Shown: positions 30,086-38,934, counted from the first letter of the stretch. The stretch: 64,000 nucleotides of DNA from Sphingopyxis flava (GCF_900168005.1 NZ_FUYP01000014.1:44482-108481), one strand, 5' to 3'. The notes: generated by a model not told the origin, from the letters alone. Program-made: numbers and translations.

Positions 30086-30499
30086 TCAGAAGCCGATTGG
30101 TGTTATTTCGATCACCACGCTGCTAGCGAATTTTTCGGTATCGCCTGCCTCCCCGTTCGCCAACCAGAGGCTCTCAGCTCCGATGACCGGCTTTCCGTTC
30201 GGCTCGATTAGTGTCGACCCTGAGCTGGCTGCGGCAATTTTGTCGCCGAGCCCTAACATGGCGTTGGCGGAAAGGGGCTGATGGCTGAAGCGCATTTGAT
30301 AACGCGTATTGCAGTATTGGTGGACGGTGCCGAGCGTAGAGACGCCCGCAACTTCGCTAACAGAAGGTGTGAACGTCATTTCGCACCGAATCGGAACGAA
30401 TGCAGTTAGCATAATACGCGCGTCCGAGGCTTGTGCCGGGGCAGCCGCGGCGAAGACGGTCGTTGCGGACAAAAGCATTCGGGCAATATGCTGCTGCAT
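30086..30499 (-). CDS. Secreted pilin-like (SCPU-related) orphan protein
   Basis: About 137 residues from the ATG at 30499; AAAGG lies about 9 bases upstream. Signal peptide MQQHIARMLLSATTVFAAAA, then PAQAS. The mature part is short, with two cysteines (VPIRCEMTF and QYCNTRYQMRF), a YCN motif like that of the major pilin (IYCNVKF), and a C-terminus VVIEITPIGF parallel to VTLTLTPVAF of the pilin. I infer a divergent relative of the pilin domain. It is on the opposite strand, convergent with the pilus operon, and could be an accessory or alternative subunit. Confidence 0.65.
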   Translation of the reverse strand: MQQHIARMLLSATTVFAAAAPAQASDARIMLTAFVPIRCEMTFTPSVSEVAGVSTLGTVHQYCNTRYQMRFSHQPLSANAMLGLGDKIAAASSGSTLIEPNGKPVIGAESLWLANGEAGDTEKFASSVVIEITPIGF

Positions 30500-31126
30500 C
30501 GAAGAAACCTTTCGAGTTTCCTTCTGGCACGGAGAGGTTAAAGTTCTGCTAAGCGAAACTCGGGTTGGCGCCCCCATTGCAAAGAGTGGGCCTCACCTAG
30601 TCAAATTGATGGAATGGTCCAACGCGGATCGATTTCAGGACCGGGACGACGATGCGCGCGAAATTCCGCAAGAGTTTTTAGGCACGATTGCCTCACGCAC
30701 ACCAAGCCGCGTGGCCGCGCCAAATCTGCATGCCCGCGCGAAGCAGCGCTGCTACTCCAAGATTATGCGGCAAGCATGGATTTTGCCGCTTCCGAGGGGC
30801 GTCTGACCTGCACCATCTATAGGTCGCCCGGTTGAGGGGGCAATATGCCCGCCGCACCGTACGGCGCGATGCTCAGCGCTCTGTTTCCTGCAGTTGGCTT
30901 GTCATCGCGAGTACCAGCGCACTCAGCTGACAGCCGAAGTTCCGGCATGCCGCAGTCCAGCGCCGCGCGACCGAGATGCCTCGCTCCTTGCCTTTTGCTG
31001 GCCGGCCCCCAGACCGTATCAATATTTGGCTGCCTTGACACGACTGCGGACTGGCAAAGATTTTGAAGGGGAACCGAAAGGGACCCGGGTCCGTTTTCCC
31101 TCGCGCAAGTCAAAGGGGACCCCGAC
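30500..31126. other. Intergenic region before the hemerythrin gene
   Basis: Over 600 bases without a convincing gene. Its overlapping frames lack ribosome-binding sites and resemble no known family. It holds the 5' flank of the orphan pilin-like gene and, at the far end, the stress promoter of the hemerythrin gene. I saw no tRNA, transposase remnant or repeat in it. Confidence 0.5.
31069..31096 (+). promoter_or_regulatory. EcfG-type general stress promoter of the hemerythrin gene
   Basis: GGAAC at 31069-31073, a 17-base spacer, and CGTTTT at 31091-31096 match the alphaproteobacterial EcfG consensus (GGAAC-N16/17-CGTT). The predicted transcript start is about 25 bases before the ATG at 31127, and AAAGGGG provides the ribosome-binding site. 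Confidence 0.75.
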
Positions 31127-31615
31127 ATGGCCGAGACCAAAATCTTCGCGCGGCTAAAGGCTGACCACGATCGCCACCGCAAACTGCTGGACCAGATTGA
31201 CGCCACGAAAGGCGACAGCCCAGAACGCGAGCGGCTGTTCGAGGCGTTCCGCGTCGAGGTCACCGCGCATGCCGCCTCGGAGGAAATGTCCCTCTACGCG
31301 ACGATGCTGGCAAACGCGGATCTGCGCGATGAGGCGCAGCACAGCGTTTCCGAGCATAAGGAAATCGAGGATATGCTGACCGAGCTATATGAAATGGATT
31401 TTGGCTCGACCGGTTGGCTTACGCGCTTCCGCACGATGAAGGATCGCTATCTCCATCATATCGACGAGGAAGAGGAGGATATGTTCCCCGCAGCCGAGGA
31501 GGAATTATCGGACGCCAAGAAGGCGGAGCTTCTGGCGATTTTCGACAAGGAAAAGCCAAAGGAAAAGGCAAAGGCGGCCGCCGAGGAGCCTTCGAGCGAG
31601 GATGAGCGCGAGTAG
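31127..31615 (+). CDS. Hemerythrin-like HHE-domain protein
   Basis: About 162 residues. A four-helix HHE domain is visible: LKADHDRHRKLLDQID, FRVEVTAHAASEEMSLY, SVSEHKEIEDML, and LHHIDEEEEDMFPAAEEEL, supplying His/Glu ligands for a di-iron site. The last 30 residues are a Lys/Glu/Ala-rich tail. Proteins of this type bind oxygen or protect against oxidative or nitrosative stress. An EcfG-type promoter sits directly upstream, placing it in the PhyR/NepR regulon by inference. Confidence 0.9.
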   Translation: MAETKIFARLKADHDRHRKLLDQIDATKGDSPERERLFEAFRVEVTAHAASEEMSLYATMLANADLRDEAQHSVSEHKEIEDMLTELYEMDFGSTGWLTRFRTMKDRYLHHIDEEEEDMFPAAEEELSDAKKAELLAIFDKEKPKEKAKAAAEEPSSEDERE

Positions 31616-31673
31616 GAAGGGGCCTTCCCCCCCATCTCGACTTTCGGTGCCGCCCAGCCCATAGGCGCGCGCC

Positions 31674-32798
31674 ATGACCGACAGATTCGCTTTCCAGCTC
31701 GCCGCGACCGATGGCGCCGCGCGTACCGGCGTCATTCGCATGATGCGCGGCGAGATCCGGACGCCCGCCTTCATGCCCGTGGGCACCGCGGCGACGGTGA
31801 AGGCCATGCGTCCGGCCGAGGTGCGCGCAACCGGCGCAGACATCATTCTTGGCAACACCTATCATCTGATGCTGCGCCCAGGCGCCGAGCGAATGGCGCG
31901 CCTCGGCGGGCTGCATGGCTTCATGGGCTGGGACCGGCCGATCCTGACCGACAGCGGCGGCTATCAGGTCATGAGCCTTGCCGCGCTCACCAAGCAGAGC
32001 GAGGAAGGCGTGACGTTCAAAAGCCATCTCGACGGCTCACGCCATATGCTCACCGCTGAACGCTCGATGGAAATCCAGCGGCTGCTTGGCAGCGATATCG
32101 TGATGGCCTTCGACGAATGCCCGCCCGCAGGCGTCGACGCGAAGCGCGCCGAGGCGAGCATGGAGCGCTCGATGCGCTGGGCGGCGCGAAGCCGCGCGGG
32201 CTTCGAGGCGGGTGAGGAGCATGCCTCGCGCTCAGCGCTCTTCGGCATCCAGCAAGGATCGCTCGATGAAAAGCTGCGCGCGCGCTCGGCCGCGGCGCTC
32301 GTCGACATCGGTTTCGACGGCTATGCGATCGGCGGCCTCGCGGTCGGGGAAGGGCAGGAGGCGATGTTCGCCGTGCTCGATTTTGCGCCCGCGCAGCTCC
32401 CCGCCGACAAGCCGCGCTATCTGATGGGTGTCGGAAAGCCCGACGACCTTGTTGGCGCGGTTGCGCGGGGGGTCGACATGTTCGATTGCGTGCTGCCGAC
32501 GCGGTCGGGCCGAAATGGCCAGGCGTTCACCTGGGAGGGGCCGGTCAATATTCGCAACGCGAAGCATGCCGAAGATCCGGGGCCGCTCGACGCATCGTGC
32601 GCATGCCCCGTTTGCACCACTTGGTCACGCGCCTATCTCCATCATCTCGTGCGCGCAGGCGAAATGCTGGGCGCGATGCTGATGACGGAGCATAATCTCC
32701 ATTTTTACCAGGCGCTGATGCAGGCGATGCGCGATTCGATCGCGGCCGGACGCTTTTCGGCCTTCCAGGCCGACTTTGAGACCCGCTATCGGCGCTGA
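31674..32798 (+). CDS. tgt: Queuine/preQ1 tRNA-guanine transglycosylase
   Basis: About 374 residues. [39 protein letters not shown] (catalytic Asp), [31 protein letters not shown] (second Asp region, DCVLPTR) and the zinc site [18 protein letters not shown] are all present. It exchanges guanine-34 for preQ1 in tRNAs with GUN anticodons. Functionally it precedes QueA. It ends 3 bases before the convergent nepR stop. Confidence 0.97.
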   Translation: MTDRFAFQLAATDGAARTGVIRMMRGEIRTPAFMPVGTAATVKAMRPAEVRATGADIILGNTYHLMLRPGAERMARLGGLHGFMGWDRPILTDSGGYQVMSLAALTKQSEEGVTFKSHLDGSRHMLTAERSMEIQRLLGSDIVMAFDECPPAGVDAKRAEASMERSMRWAARSRAGFEAGEEHASRSALFGIQQGSLDEKLRARSAAALVDIGFDGYAIGGLAVGEGQEAMFAVLDFAPAQLPADKPRYLMGVGKPDDLVGAVARGVDMFDCVLPTRSGRNGQAFTWEGPVNIRNAKHAEDPGPLDASCACPVCTTWSRAYLHHLVRAGEMLGAMLMTEHNLHFYQALMQAMRDSIAAGRFSAFQADFETRYRR

Positions 32799-32801
32799 AG
32801 A

Positions 32802-32972
32802 TTAGTTAAGTTTGTTGAGCAGGTCGAGCATCGACTGCGGGATCGTTTCGTCGACCGCAGACTCATACGCCCGTCGCAGGGCGAGGTTAACGTCCTGACC
32901 TTTGCGGGGAATTTTCCTTTTGGCGTCTTTCCCGGGAGCCTTTTGCTGTGGCGATCCGGCTTCAGACGACAT
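32802..32972 (-). CDS. nepR: Anti-sigma factor NepR
   Basis: 56 residues, easily missed because of its size. The C-terminal part VNLALRRAYESAVDETIPQSMLDLLNKLN is preceded by a basic N-terminus rich in Lys and Pro. LRxAYxxxVxExIPxxMLDLLxKL is the NepR signature: two helices that sequester the ECF sigma factor EcfG, released when phospho-PhyR binds NepR. GGAAA lies about 8 bases before the ATG. It is divergent from phyR and has an EcfG-type promoter, indicating feedback. ecfG itself is not adjacent, which is unusual but known. Confidence 0.93.
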   Translation of the reverse strand: MSSEAGSPQQKAPGKDAKRKIPRKGQDVNLALRRAYESAVDETIPQSMLDLLNKLN

Positions 32973-33054
32973 TATTGAGGTTTCCGCTGAACATGGCGCC
33001 TTCTGCTAACCGCGCTGTCACCAAAGAGCAATGGCGCGTTTGCCGCTTTCCCAT

Positions 33055-33081
33055 GAAACTAATTTGCGGCTAGATCGTTCC
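33055..33081 (-). promoter_or_regulatory. EcfG-type promoter reading towards nepR
   Basis: On the minus strand, GGAAC (33077-33081), a 17-base spacer and GTTTC (33055-33059) fit the EcfG consensus except for the C expected before GTT. It lies about 85 bases upstream of the nepR start, in the nepR-phyR intergenic region. Autoregulation of nepR by EcfG is known in related bacteria. Confidence 0.65.
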
Positions 33082-33182
33082 CCCACCGAGCAATTATATC
33101 GGGTGCCGGGGGAGCGGGGATGAAAATGCCTGCATTTCCGGTGCTCAAGGCGGGTTTTTGATCCCGCATCAGGAGGTTGTCT

Positions 33183-33974
33183 ATGTCATTGGGTCAGGCG
33201 ATTGCGCCGCATCTTCCCTATTTGCGGCGCTATGGCCGTGCCATTTCGGGAAGCCAGGCAAGCGGCGATGCCCTGGTGGCTCAGCTCTTGGAGACGCTGG
33301 TTGCCAATCCAGGCGCTGTCGATTCGGGCGCCGACCTTCGAATCCAGCTCTATCGCATGGTCCATGACAATTTCGGGCTCGCAAGTGCGCCGCCGCCCAC
33401 CGATCCCGATGCAGCGGCCGACATCGCGATCGCCGATGCGCGTTTGAGGCGGATCCCCTCGCTTGCTCGCCAGGCGCTGCTCCTGACCGCGGTCGAGGGG
33501 TTCGGTGAGGCCGAGACGGGACGCATCATCGGACGCGACGTCGAAGATGTCCGCAAGCTGATCGCCGAGGCGCTTGAGGAGATCGACCGCCAGACGCGCG
33601 CGCGCATTCTCATCATCGAGGACGAACCCATCATCGCCATGGATATCGAGATGATCGTCCGCGATCTGGGACATGAGGTCGTCGGTGTTGCAACCACACA
33701 CCGCGAAGCGGTGGCGGAGGCGCAGAAGCATCAGCCCGGCCTCGTGCTCGCCGACATCCAGCTTGCCGACAACAGCTCGGGCATCGAGGCGGTGCAGGAG
33801 ATACTGAACGATCTCAAGGTGCCGGTCATCTTCATCACCGCTTTCCCCGAACGGCTGCTCACCGGTGACCGCCCCGAGCCCGCCTTCCTGCTCACCAAGC
33901 CCTATCAGCCGGCAACGCTCCGCGCGGCGGTGTCGCAGGTGCTGTTCTTCGACGAGAGCACGGTCCCCGCATAA
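33183..33974 (+). CDS. phyR: General stress response regulator PhyR
   Basis: About 263 residues from the ATG at 33183, chosen because AGGAGG at 33171-33176 gives ideal spacing. Residues 1-135 are a sigma-factor-like domain (sigma2/sigma4 fold mimicry; IPSLARQALLLTAVEGFGEAETGRIIGRD). Residues 140-260 are a receiver domain with ILIIEDEPIIAMDIE, phospho-acceptor Asp near 191 (LVLADIQLAD), Thr in FITAFPE and Lys in LLTKPYQP. Phosphorylated PhyR binds NepR and frees EcfG. No PhyR-type histidine kinase (HWE/PhyK) is adjacent. Confidence 0.96.
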   Translation: MSLGQAIAPHLPYLRRYGRAISGSQASGDALVAQLLETLVANPGAVDSGADLRIQLYRMVHDNFGLASAPPPTDPDAAADIAIADARLRRIPSLARQALLLTAVEGFGEAETGRIIGRDVEDVRKLIAEALEEIDRQTRARILIIEDEPIIAMDIEMIVRDLGHEVVGVATTHREAVAEAQKHQPGLVLADIQLADNSSGIEAVQEILNDLKVPVIFITAFPERLLTGDRPEPAFLLTKPYQPATLRAAVSQVLFFDESTVPA

Positions 33975-34062
33975 TCTTTGGTCCTCCAAGGATCATTGGG
34001 GTATCGGAAAAAGCGCGCGCGGGGTTGCTACCCGAAGTAGGTCACGCAATAGCTGCGAGCCG

Positions 34063-36771
34063 ATGAATGCCCCCCACGCTTCCGCCCGCCAGTCGGCGCT
34101 CGACCGGCTGATCGCCAACGCGCCTTTCCTCGCGCGGCTTGCCGCACTTTATCCCGATGACGTCGCACGCTACCTCGACGAGGGATGTGACGCAGCGCTC
34201 GCGCGGCTTTCGCCGCCGCCGCTCGAAGATGATATCATGCGCGCGGTGCGCCAGTGGCGAGGGCGCATCGCGCTTCTCCTCGCGCTCGGCGATCTTGCTG
34301 GCGAGCATGACGTCGCGACGACGACGCGGCTGCTCACCGCCTTTGCCGATCAGGCGTGCGACGCCGCTCTCGCCGCCGCCTTTGCCGAGCGGGTTCCGGG
34401 CGATGCTCCGCGCGGGCTCTCGATCATCGCACTTGGCAAGCTTGGCAGCCACGAGCTCAACTATTCGTCGGACATCGACCCGATCCTGATCTTCGACCCG
34501 GAAACATTGCCGCGGCGTTCGCGCGACGATCCCGACGAGGCCGCGGTAAGGATCGCGCGGCGGATGGTCGAAATTCTGTCAGCGCGCACCGCCGACGGCC
34601 ATGCGCTGCGCGTCGACCTGCGGCTTCGTCCCCATCCCGAGGTGACACCTATCGTGCTCCCGGTGAATGCGGCGATCTCATATTATGAGTCGGAAGCCCT
34701 CGCGTGGGAGCAGGCAGCTTTCATCCGCTCGCGCGCGAGTGCGGGTGACCGGGCGCTCGGCGAGACCTTCCTCGCTGCGATTCAACCCTTCATCTGGCGC
34801 CGCAGCCTCGATTTCCGGCAATTGAAGGAAATCGGGGCAATGAGCGACCGGATTCGCGACCATTTCGCGCAGGGCCAGCGGTTCGGACCTGGCTATGATT
34901 TGAAGCGCGGGCGCGGGGGGATTCGCGAGATCGAGTTTTTCGCGCAGGTTCACCAGCTCATCTACGGCGGTCGCGACCCCTCACTGCGCGCGCCCGCAAC
35001 CGTCGATGCGCTCGGCGCGCTGGCAAAGGCCGGACGCATCGACGCCGATGTCGCCATGCAGCTGAAGGGGCATTATGCCACATTGCGCCGGATCGAGCAC
35101 CGCCTGCAGATGATCGAGGATCAGCAGACGCATAGTTTGCCCGTCCAGCCAGGCGCACTCGATGCGGTCGCGCGGCTCGATGGTGCGGCAGACGGCGCAG
35201 CCCTTCTCACCGCGCTTGCGCCCGTGGTGACCGAGGTTGGCCAGTGCTACGACCGCCTCGTCGTCGACCGCGCGTCTGGCGGCAGTCTCCCGCGCGATGA
35301 AGGCGAGCTCGCGACGGCGCTCGTGGCGGCGGGCTTTTCATCGCCTGACGCGGCGCTTCGCACGATCGCCGAATGGCGCGGCGGCAAGCTGCGCGCGCTG
35401 CGCAGCTCCGCGGCACTCGAGGCGCTCGAGGCGGTGCTTCCCGAACTCGTCAAGGCGATCGGGGCGGCCCCCGATCCGCAGGCGACGCTGGTGCGCTTCG
35501 ACACGCTCGTTTCGGGTTTGCCGAGCGCGGTGGGTTTCTTCCACCTGCTCGCCGCCCAGCCCGACCTTGCGAAGATCGCGACGCGCATCCTGTCGATTGC
35601 TCCGACGCTTGCCGACGCGCTGGGCGCGCGGGTCGAACTGATCGAGGGGCTGATCGACAAGCGTGCCTTCGATGCGCCGGCGACGAAAGCCGAACTGATC
35701 GCCGAATGGGCGCCGGGACTCGCCGGGCTCGACTATGAACGATTGCTCGACCGGGTGCGCGACCGCGTCGGCGAGCGGCGCTTTGCCTATGGGGTGCAGC
35801 TCATTGCCGGGGCAACCGATCCCCTGGCGATCGCCTGCGGCTACTCCGAGCTTGCCGAAGCGGCGCTGCAGGTGCTCGCTGACGCGACGGTGGCCGAGTT
35901 CGAAGCGGCCCACGGGCGCGTTGTGGACAGCGAGCTAGTTGTGCTTGCCCTCGGCCGGTTGGGGGGGAGGGCGCTGACACACGCATCGGATCTCGATCTC
36001 ATCTATCTTTTCACCGGCGATCACCTCGCCGAATCGGATGGGCCGCGGTCGCTCGGTGCGACGAGCTATTACAACCGCCTCGCACAGCGGGTGACCGCAG
36101 CGATGTCGGTGCCGACCGCGGCGGGCAAGCTCTATGATGTCGACACAAGGCTTCGTCCGCAGGGCGCGCAGGGGCCGCTGGTGGTGACGCTCGAGAGTTT
36201 CGAACGCTACCAGCGCGAAGAGGCGTGGACCTGGGAGCATATGGCGCTGCTTCGGGCGCGCCCGGTCTATGGGTCCGACGGCGCGAAGGCGGCGGTGCAA
36301 CGCATCATCGACGAGCTGCTTGCCGAGCGCCGCGAACCTGGGAGGCTCGCGCAGGACGCAGCCGAGATGCGCGACAAGATATCCCAGCACAAGCCGCCCA
36401 AAGGTCCGCTCGACATCAAGGGCGGGCCGGGCGGGCTCGTCGACCTCGAATTTGCGATGCAGGTGACGCAGCTTGCCAGCGGCCAGTGCCACGATCCCAA
36501 TATCGGCTCGGCGCTGGCCTGTCTGAAAGCGAGCGGGCTCGTACCTCCCGAGGTGTGCGAGGCGCACGGCCTGCTTGCCCGAATGCTCGTGATGCTGCGG
36601 CTGACCGCCCCCCAGGGAGAGCCTGCAACGCCCGCCGCGCGGCAGCTTGTTGCGAGCGCGTGCGGTGAGCCGGGCTGGCCGCAGCTGCTTGCCGCGCATG
36701 ACGCGGCGCGGCAACAGATCGCAAACTGGTGGGCCTCGATTCGCCCGCCGCAGCAGGAGACCAGCTCATGA
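34063..36771 (+). CDS. glnE: Bifunctional glutamine synthetase adenylyltransferase/deadenylylase
   Basis: About 902 residues from the ATG at 34063; the longer frame overlaps phyR and is not credible. Two nucleotidyltransferase domains are visible: the N-terminal one with GKLGSHELNYSSDIDPILIFD and the C-terminal one with ALGRLGGRALTHASDLDLIYLF. LKRGRGGIREIEFFAQVHQLIYGGRDPSLR marks the linker region. It adds or removes AMP on glutamine synthetase according to PII and glutamine, in nitrogen control. It overlaps bcp by 4 bases. Confidence 0.97.
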   Translation: MNAPHASARQSALDRLIANAPFLARLAALYPDDVARYLDEGCDAALARLSPPPLEDDIMRAVRQWRGRIALLLALGDLAGEHDVATTTRLLTAFADQACDAALAAAFAERVPGDAPRGLSIIALGKLGSHELNYSSDIDPILIFDPETLPRRSRDDPDEAAVRIARRMVEILSARTADGHALRVDLRLRPHPEVTPIVLPVNAAISYYESEALAWEQAAFIRSRASAGDRALGETFLAAIQPFIWRRSLDFRQLKEIGAMSDRIRDHFAQGQRFGPGYDLKRGRGGIREIEFFAQVHQLIYGGRDPSLRAPATVDALGALAKAGRIDADVAMQLKGHYATLRRIEHRLQMIEDQQTHSLPVQPGALDAVARLDGAADGAALLTALAPVVTEVGQCYDRLVVDRASGGSLPRDEGELATALVAAGFSSPDAALRTIAEWRGGKLRALRSSAALEALEAVLPELVKAIGAAPDPQATLVRFDTLVSGLPSAVGFFHLLAAQPDLAKIATRILSIAPTLADALGARVELIEGLIDKRAFDAPATKAELIAEWAPGLAGLDYERLLDRVRDRVGERRFAYGVQLIAGATDPLAIACGYSELAEAALQVLADATVAEFEAAHGRVVDSELVVLALGRLGGRALTHASDLDLIYLFTGDHLAESDGPRSLGATSYYNRLAQRVTAAMSVPTAAGKLYDVDTRLRPQGAQGPLVVTLESFERYQREEAWTWEHMALLRARPVYGSDGAKAAVQRIIDELLAERREPGRLAQDAAEMRDKISQHKPPKGPLDIKGGPGGLVDLEFAMQVTQLASGQCHDPNIGSALACLKASGLVPPEVCEAHGLLARMLVMLRLTAPQGEPATPAARQLVASACGEPGWPQLLAAHDAARQQIANWWASIRPPQQETSS

Positions 36772-37232
36772 CCCTTGCCATTGGCGACGCCATTCCCGCG
36801 GTGACGCTGCACGATGCCGACGGCGCCGCGATCGACCTCAAGGCGCTGAAGGGCGCACCGCTGGTCGTTTATTTCTACCCCAAAGCCGACACGCCGGGCT
36901 GCACCGTCGAGGCGCAGGATTTCACCCGCCTTGCACCCGAATTTGCCCATCTCAATGCACAGGTCCTCGCCGTCTCGCGCGATACACCGGCGAAACTGTG
37001 CAAGTTTCGCGACAAATATGGGCTCACCGTGCGGCTCGCATCCGATGAGGACGGCAAGGTTTGCGAGGCATTCGGCACCTGGGTGGAAAAGCGGAATTAC
37101 GGCCGCACCTACATGGGGATCGAACGCTCGACCTTCCTGTTCGCCGCCGACGGAAAGCTTGCAAGGGAATGGCGCAAGGTGCGGGTGAAGGGGCATGCAG
37201 ACGCCGTGCTGGAGGCGGCAAAGGCGCTCTAA
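36768..37232 (+). CDS. bcp: Thioredoxin-dependent thiol peroxidase (Bcp/PrxQ type)
   Basis: About 154 residues. YFYPKADTPGCTVEAQDF holds the peroxidatic cysteine; unlike many Bcp proteins, the usual resolving Cys five residues later is absent (Asp-Phe-Thr-Arg follow), and a later cysteine (KLCKF or KVCEAF) may resolve. WVEKRNYGRTYMGIERSTFLF is the family's C-terminal block. It reduces hydroperoxides. The start overlaps the glnE stop. Confidence 0.94.
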   Translation: MTLAIGDAIPAVTLHDADGAAIDLKALKGAPLVVYFYPKADTPGCTVEAQDFTRLAPEFAHLNAQVLAVSRDTPAKLCKFRDKYGLTVRLASDEDGKVCEAFGTWVEKRNYGRTYMGIERSTFLFAADGKLAREWRKVRVKGHADAVLEAAKAL

Positions 37233-37233
37233 T

Positions 37234-38025
37234 ATGACCTCGCTCGGCGAAGCTGCGCGGGCGGCTCTGCTGACGCCCGATCCGCCGGCCAAGCGCCGCG
37301 CGGCGCGCGCGCTCGCGCGCGCGTGGCGCCGCGGCGAGCTTGATCATCGCTGCGATATCACGATGCCCGATCAGCCGGCCTGGCCTGCGGCACCCGAACT
37401 CTTGCTGCCCAGCCAGATGCCGCGCCGCCGGAAGGGCGGGTCGGAGCGCGGCCGCATCGCGATGCTCCATGCGCTCGCGCATATCGAATTCGTCGCGATC
37501 GACCTTGCGGTCGATCTCGTGGGCCGGTTTGGCGGGCAGTTTCCCCGCGCTTTCGTCGATGACTGGCTCGGCGTCGCAGCCGACGAAGCGATGCATTTCG
37601 CGCTGCTCGACCGGCGCCTGCGCGCGCTTGGCAGCCATTATGGTGCGCTTCCCGCCCACGCGGGTCTTTGGGAGGCTGCGGCGGCAACAAGCGACGATGC
37701 GCTTGCGCGTCTCGCAATCGTTCCAATGGTGCTCGAGGCGCGCGGGCTCGATGTCACGCCGGCGACGGTCGAACGCTTCCGTGCCGTGGGCGACGAGGCG
37801 TCGACGAAAATTTTATCGCGTATTTACAAGGACGAAATCCGGCATGTGCGCGCGGGCACAGTCTGGTTCGGCTGGATGTGCGACGAAAGGGGATTCAACG
37901 CCGTCGAAACGTGGCAAAGCATCGTAAAATCGCGATTTCGGGGGGATTTGAAGCCGCCGTTCAACGACTCGGCGCGCCGGGACGCCGGTTTAACGCAAGA
38001 ATACTATGCGGTAGTTGCTTCGTAA
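37234..38025 (+). CDS. DUF455 family ferritin-like protein
   Basis: About 263 residues from the ATG at 37234, one base after the bcp stop. Glu/His ligands of a ferritin-like di-iron site can be read: MLHALAHIEFVAIDLAVDL, ADEAMHFALLDRRLRALG, VLEARGLDVTP and YKDEIRHVRAGTVWF. DUF455 proteins are ferritin-like and of unknown function, sometimes linked to oxidative processes. Joined with bcp and glnE, it probably belongs to the same operon. Confidence 0.9.
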   Translation: MTSLGEAARAALLTPDPPAKRRAARALARAWRRGELDHRCDITMPDQPAWPAAPELLLPSQMPRRRKGGSERGRIAMLHALAHIEFVAIDLAVDLVGRFGGQFPRAFVDDWLGVAADEAMHFALLDRRLRALGSHYGALPAHAGLWEAAAATSDDALARLAIVPMVLEARGLDVTPATVERFRAVGDEASTKILSRIYKDEIRHVRAGTVWFGWMCDERGFNAVETWQSIVKSRFRGDLKPPFNDSARRDAGLTQEYYAVVAS

Positions 38026-38139
38026 CCTTTGCCCATGCACCAAGGCTCCCGCGGGCAGGGAATAATCCCATCCAGGCAAACAACCGGCACCGACGGGACC
38101 AGATACCGTCGGCGACATGGCGAAGAGCGGGGTCGATAC

Positions 38140-38847
38140 GTGCGGAACGCGACACGAACGCAAAAGTTTCATCTTGGGCTGATTTTCTTCGCGCTGGCGT
38201 CGATGGGCATGAGCGCCCCGGCCCAGGCGTTCGAAACGAGCGCCGCGGGCGTTCCGGTTCCCGACGAGCCCGACGATGAGGCCTATGACGCGGGCGTGGC
38301 GCCCTCGGTCAAGGAAGACGGCGAAGCGCGCGCGGTGTTTCAGGCGTGGAAGCGCCTCGACACCGGACTGACCGCCTCGATCGGCGTTTCGGTGCCCTCG
38401 CGCCGTCCGATCGAGCAGATGTCGTTATCCTCTTCCTACGGCATGCGTACCCACCCGATTACGGGTCGCGTCGCGCGCCACAATGGCATCGACATTCCCG
38501 CGCCGCGCGGCACTCCCATTTATGCAACCGCCGACGGCATTGTTGGCCGCGCTCAGCGTCTTGGCGGTTATGGCAATTATGTCGAGATCGCGCATGGCAA
38601 TGCGATCGAGACGCGCTACGGTCACATGTCCTCTTACATTGTCCATCCCGGACAGCAGGTGAAGAAGGGCGAAATCATCGGTTACGTCGGCTCGACGGGC
38701 CGCTCGACCGGCAATCATCTGCACTATGAAGTCCGTATCGACGGCGCGCCGGTCAACCCGCTGCCCTTCGTGCGTTCGGACTCGATGGCGATCGCGGCGC
38801 TTTCGGGCGATGGCAAGCCGCTCGCGATGGGCGGTCCCGAGGAATAA
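38140..38847 (+). CDS. M23 family metallopeptidase (LytM-type)
   Basis: About 235 residues from a GTG at 38140, which yields a proper signal (RTQKFHLGLIFFALASMGMSAPAQA). The C-terminal LytM domain has HNGIDIP (first zinc ligands), ETRYGHMSSY and the HLHYEVRIDG motif, so all catalytic ligands are intact and active peptidoglycan hydrolysis is likely. The middle region is acidic. No ATG start is suitable. A terminator hairpin follows the gene. Confidence 0.88.
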   Translation: MRNATRTQKFHLGLIFFALASMGMSAPAQAFETSAAGVPVPDEPDDEAYDAGVAPSVKEDGEARAVFQAWKRLDTGLTASIGVSVPSRRPIEQMSLSSSYGMRTHPITGRVARHNGIDIPAPRGTPIYATADGIVGRAQRLGGYGNYVEIAHGNAIETRYGHMSSYIVHPGQQVKKGEIIGYVGSTGRSTGNHLHYEVRIDGAPVNPLPFVRSDSMAIAALSGDGKPLAMGGPEE

Positions 38848-38867
38848 GAGTTTGAGGGTCGGAGAGG

Positions 38868-38905
38868 AGGGGCGCCCTCCGGCCTGAAGCCGGGGCGCCC
38901 TTTTC
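38868..38905 (+). terminator. Rho-independent terminator after the M23 peptidase gene
   Basis: GGGGCGCCC and GGGGCGCCC (self-complementary GGGCGCCC cores) flank TCCGGCCTGAAGCC, followed by TTTTC. The stem plus U-run sits about 20 bases after the M23 stop and before erpA. Confidence 0.7.
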
Positions 38906-38934
38906 ATTTGCGCGCGAAGCCCTATCTTGCCGCC

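Noticed and set aside
30309..30806. 165-codon frame overlapping the orphan pilin-like gene
   Set aside because: Most of it is antisense to the signal-peptide-bearing gene on the minus strand, and its translation shows no known domain or proper start.
38144..38169. EcfG-type promoter GGAAC-N17-GTTTC inside the M23 peptidase gene start
   Set aside because: It would start transcription within the signal peptide coding region and leave a poor start codon (38202) without a usable signal. It is most likely a chance match.
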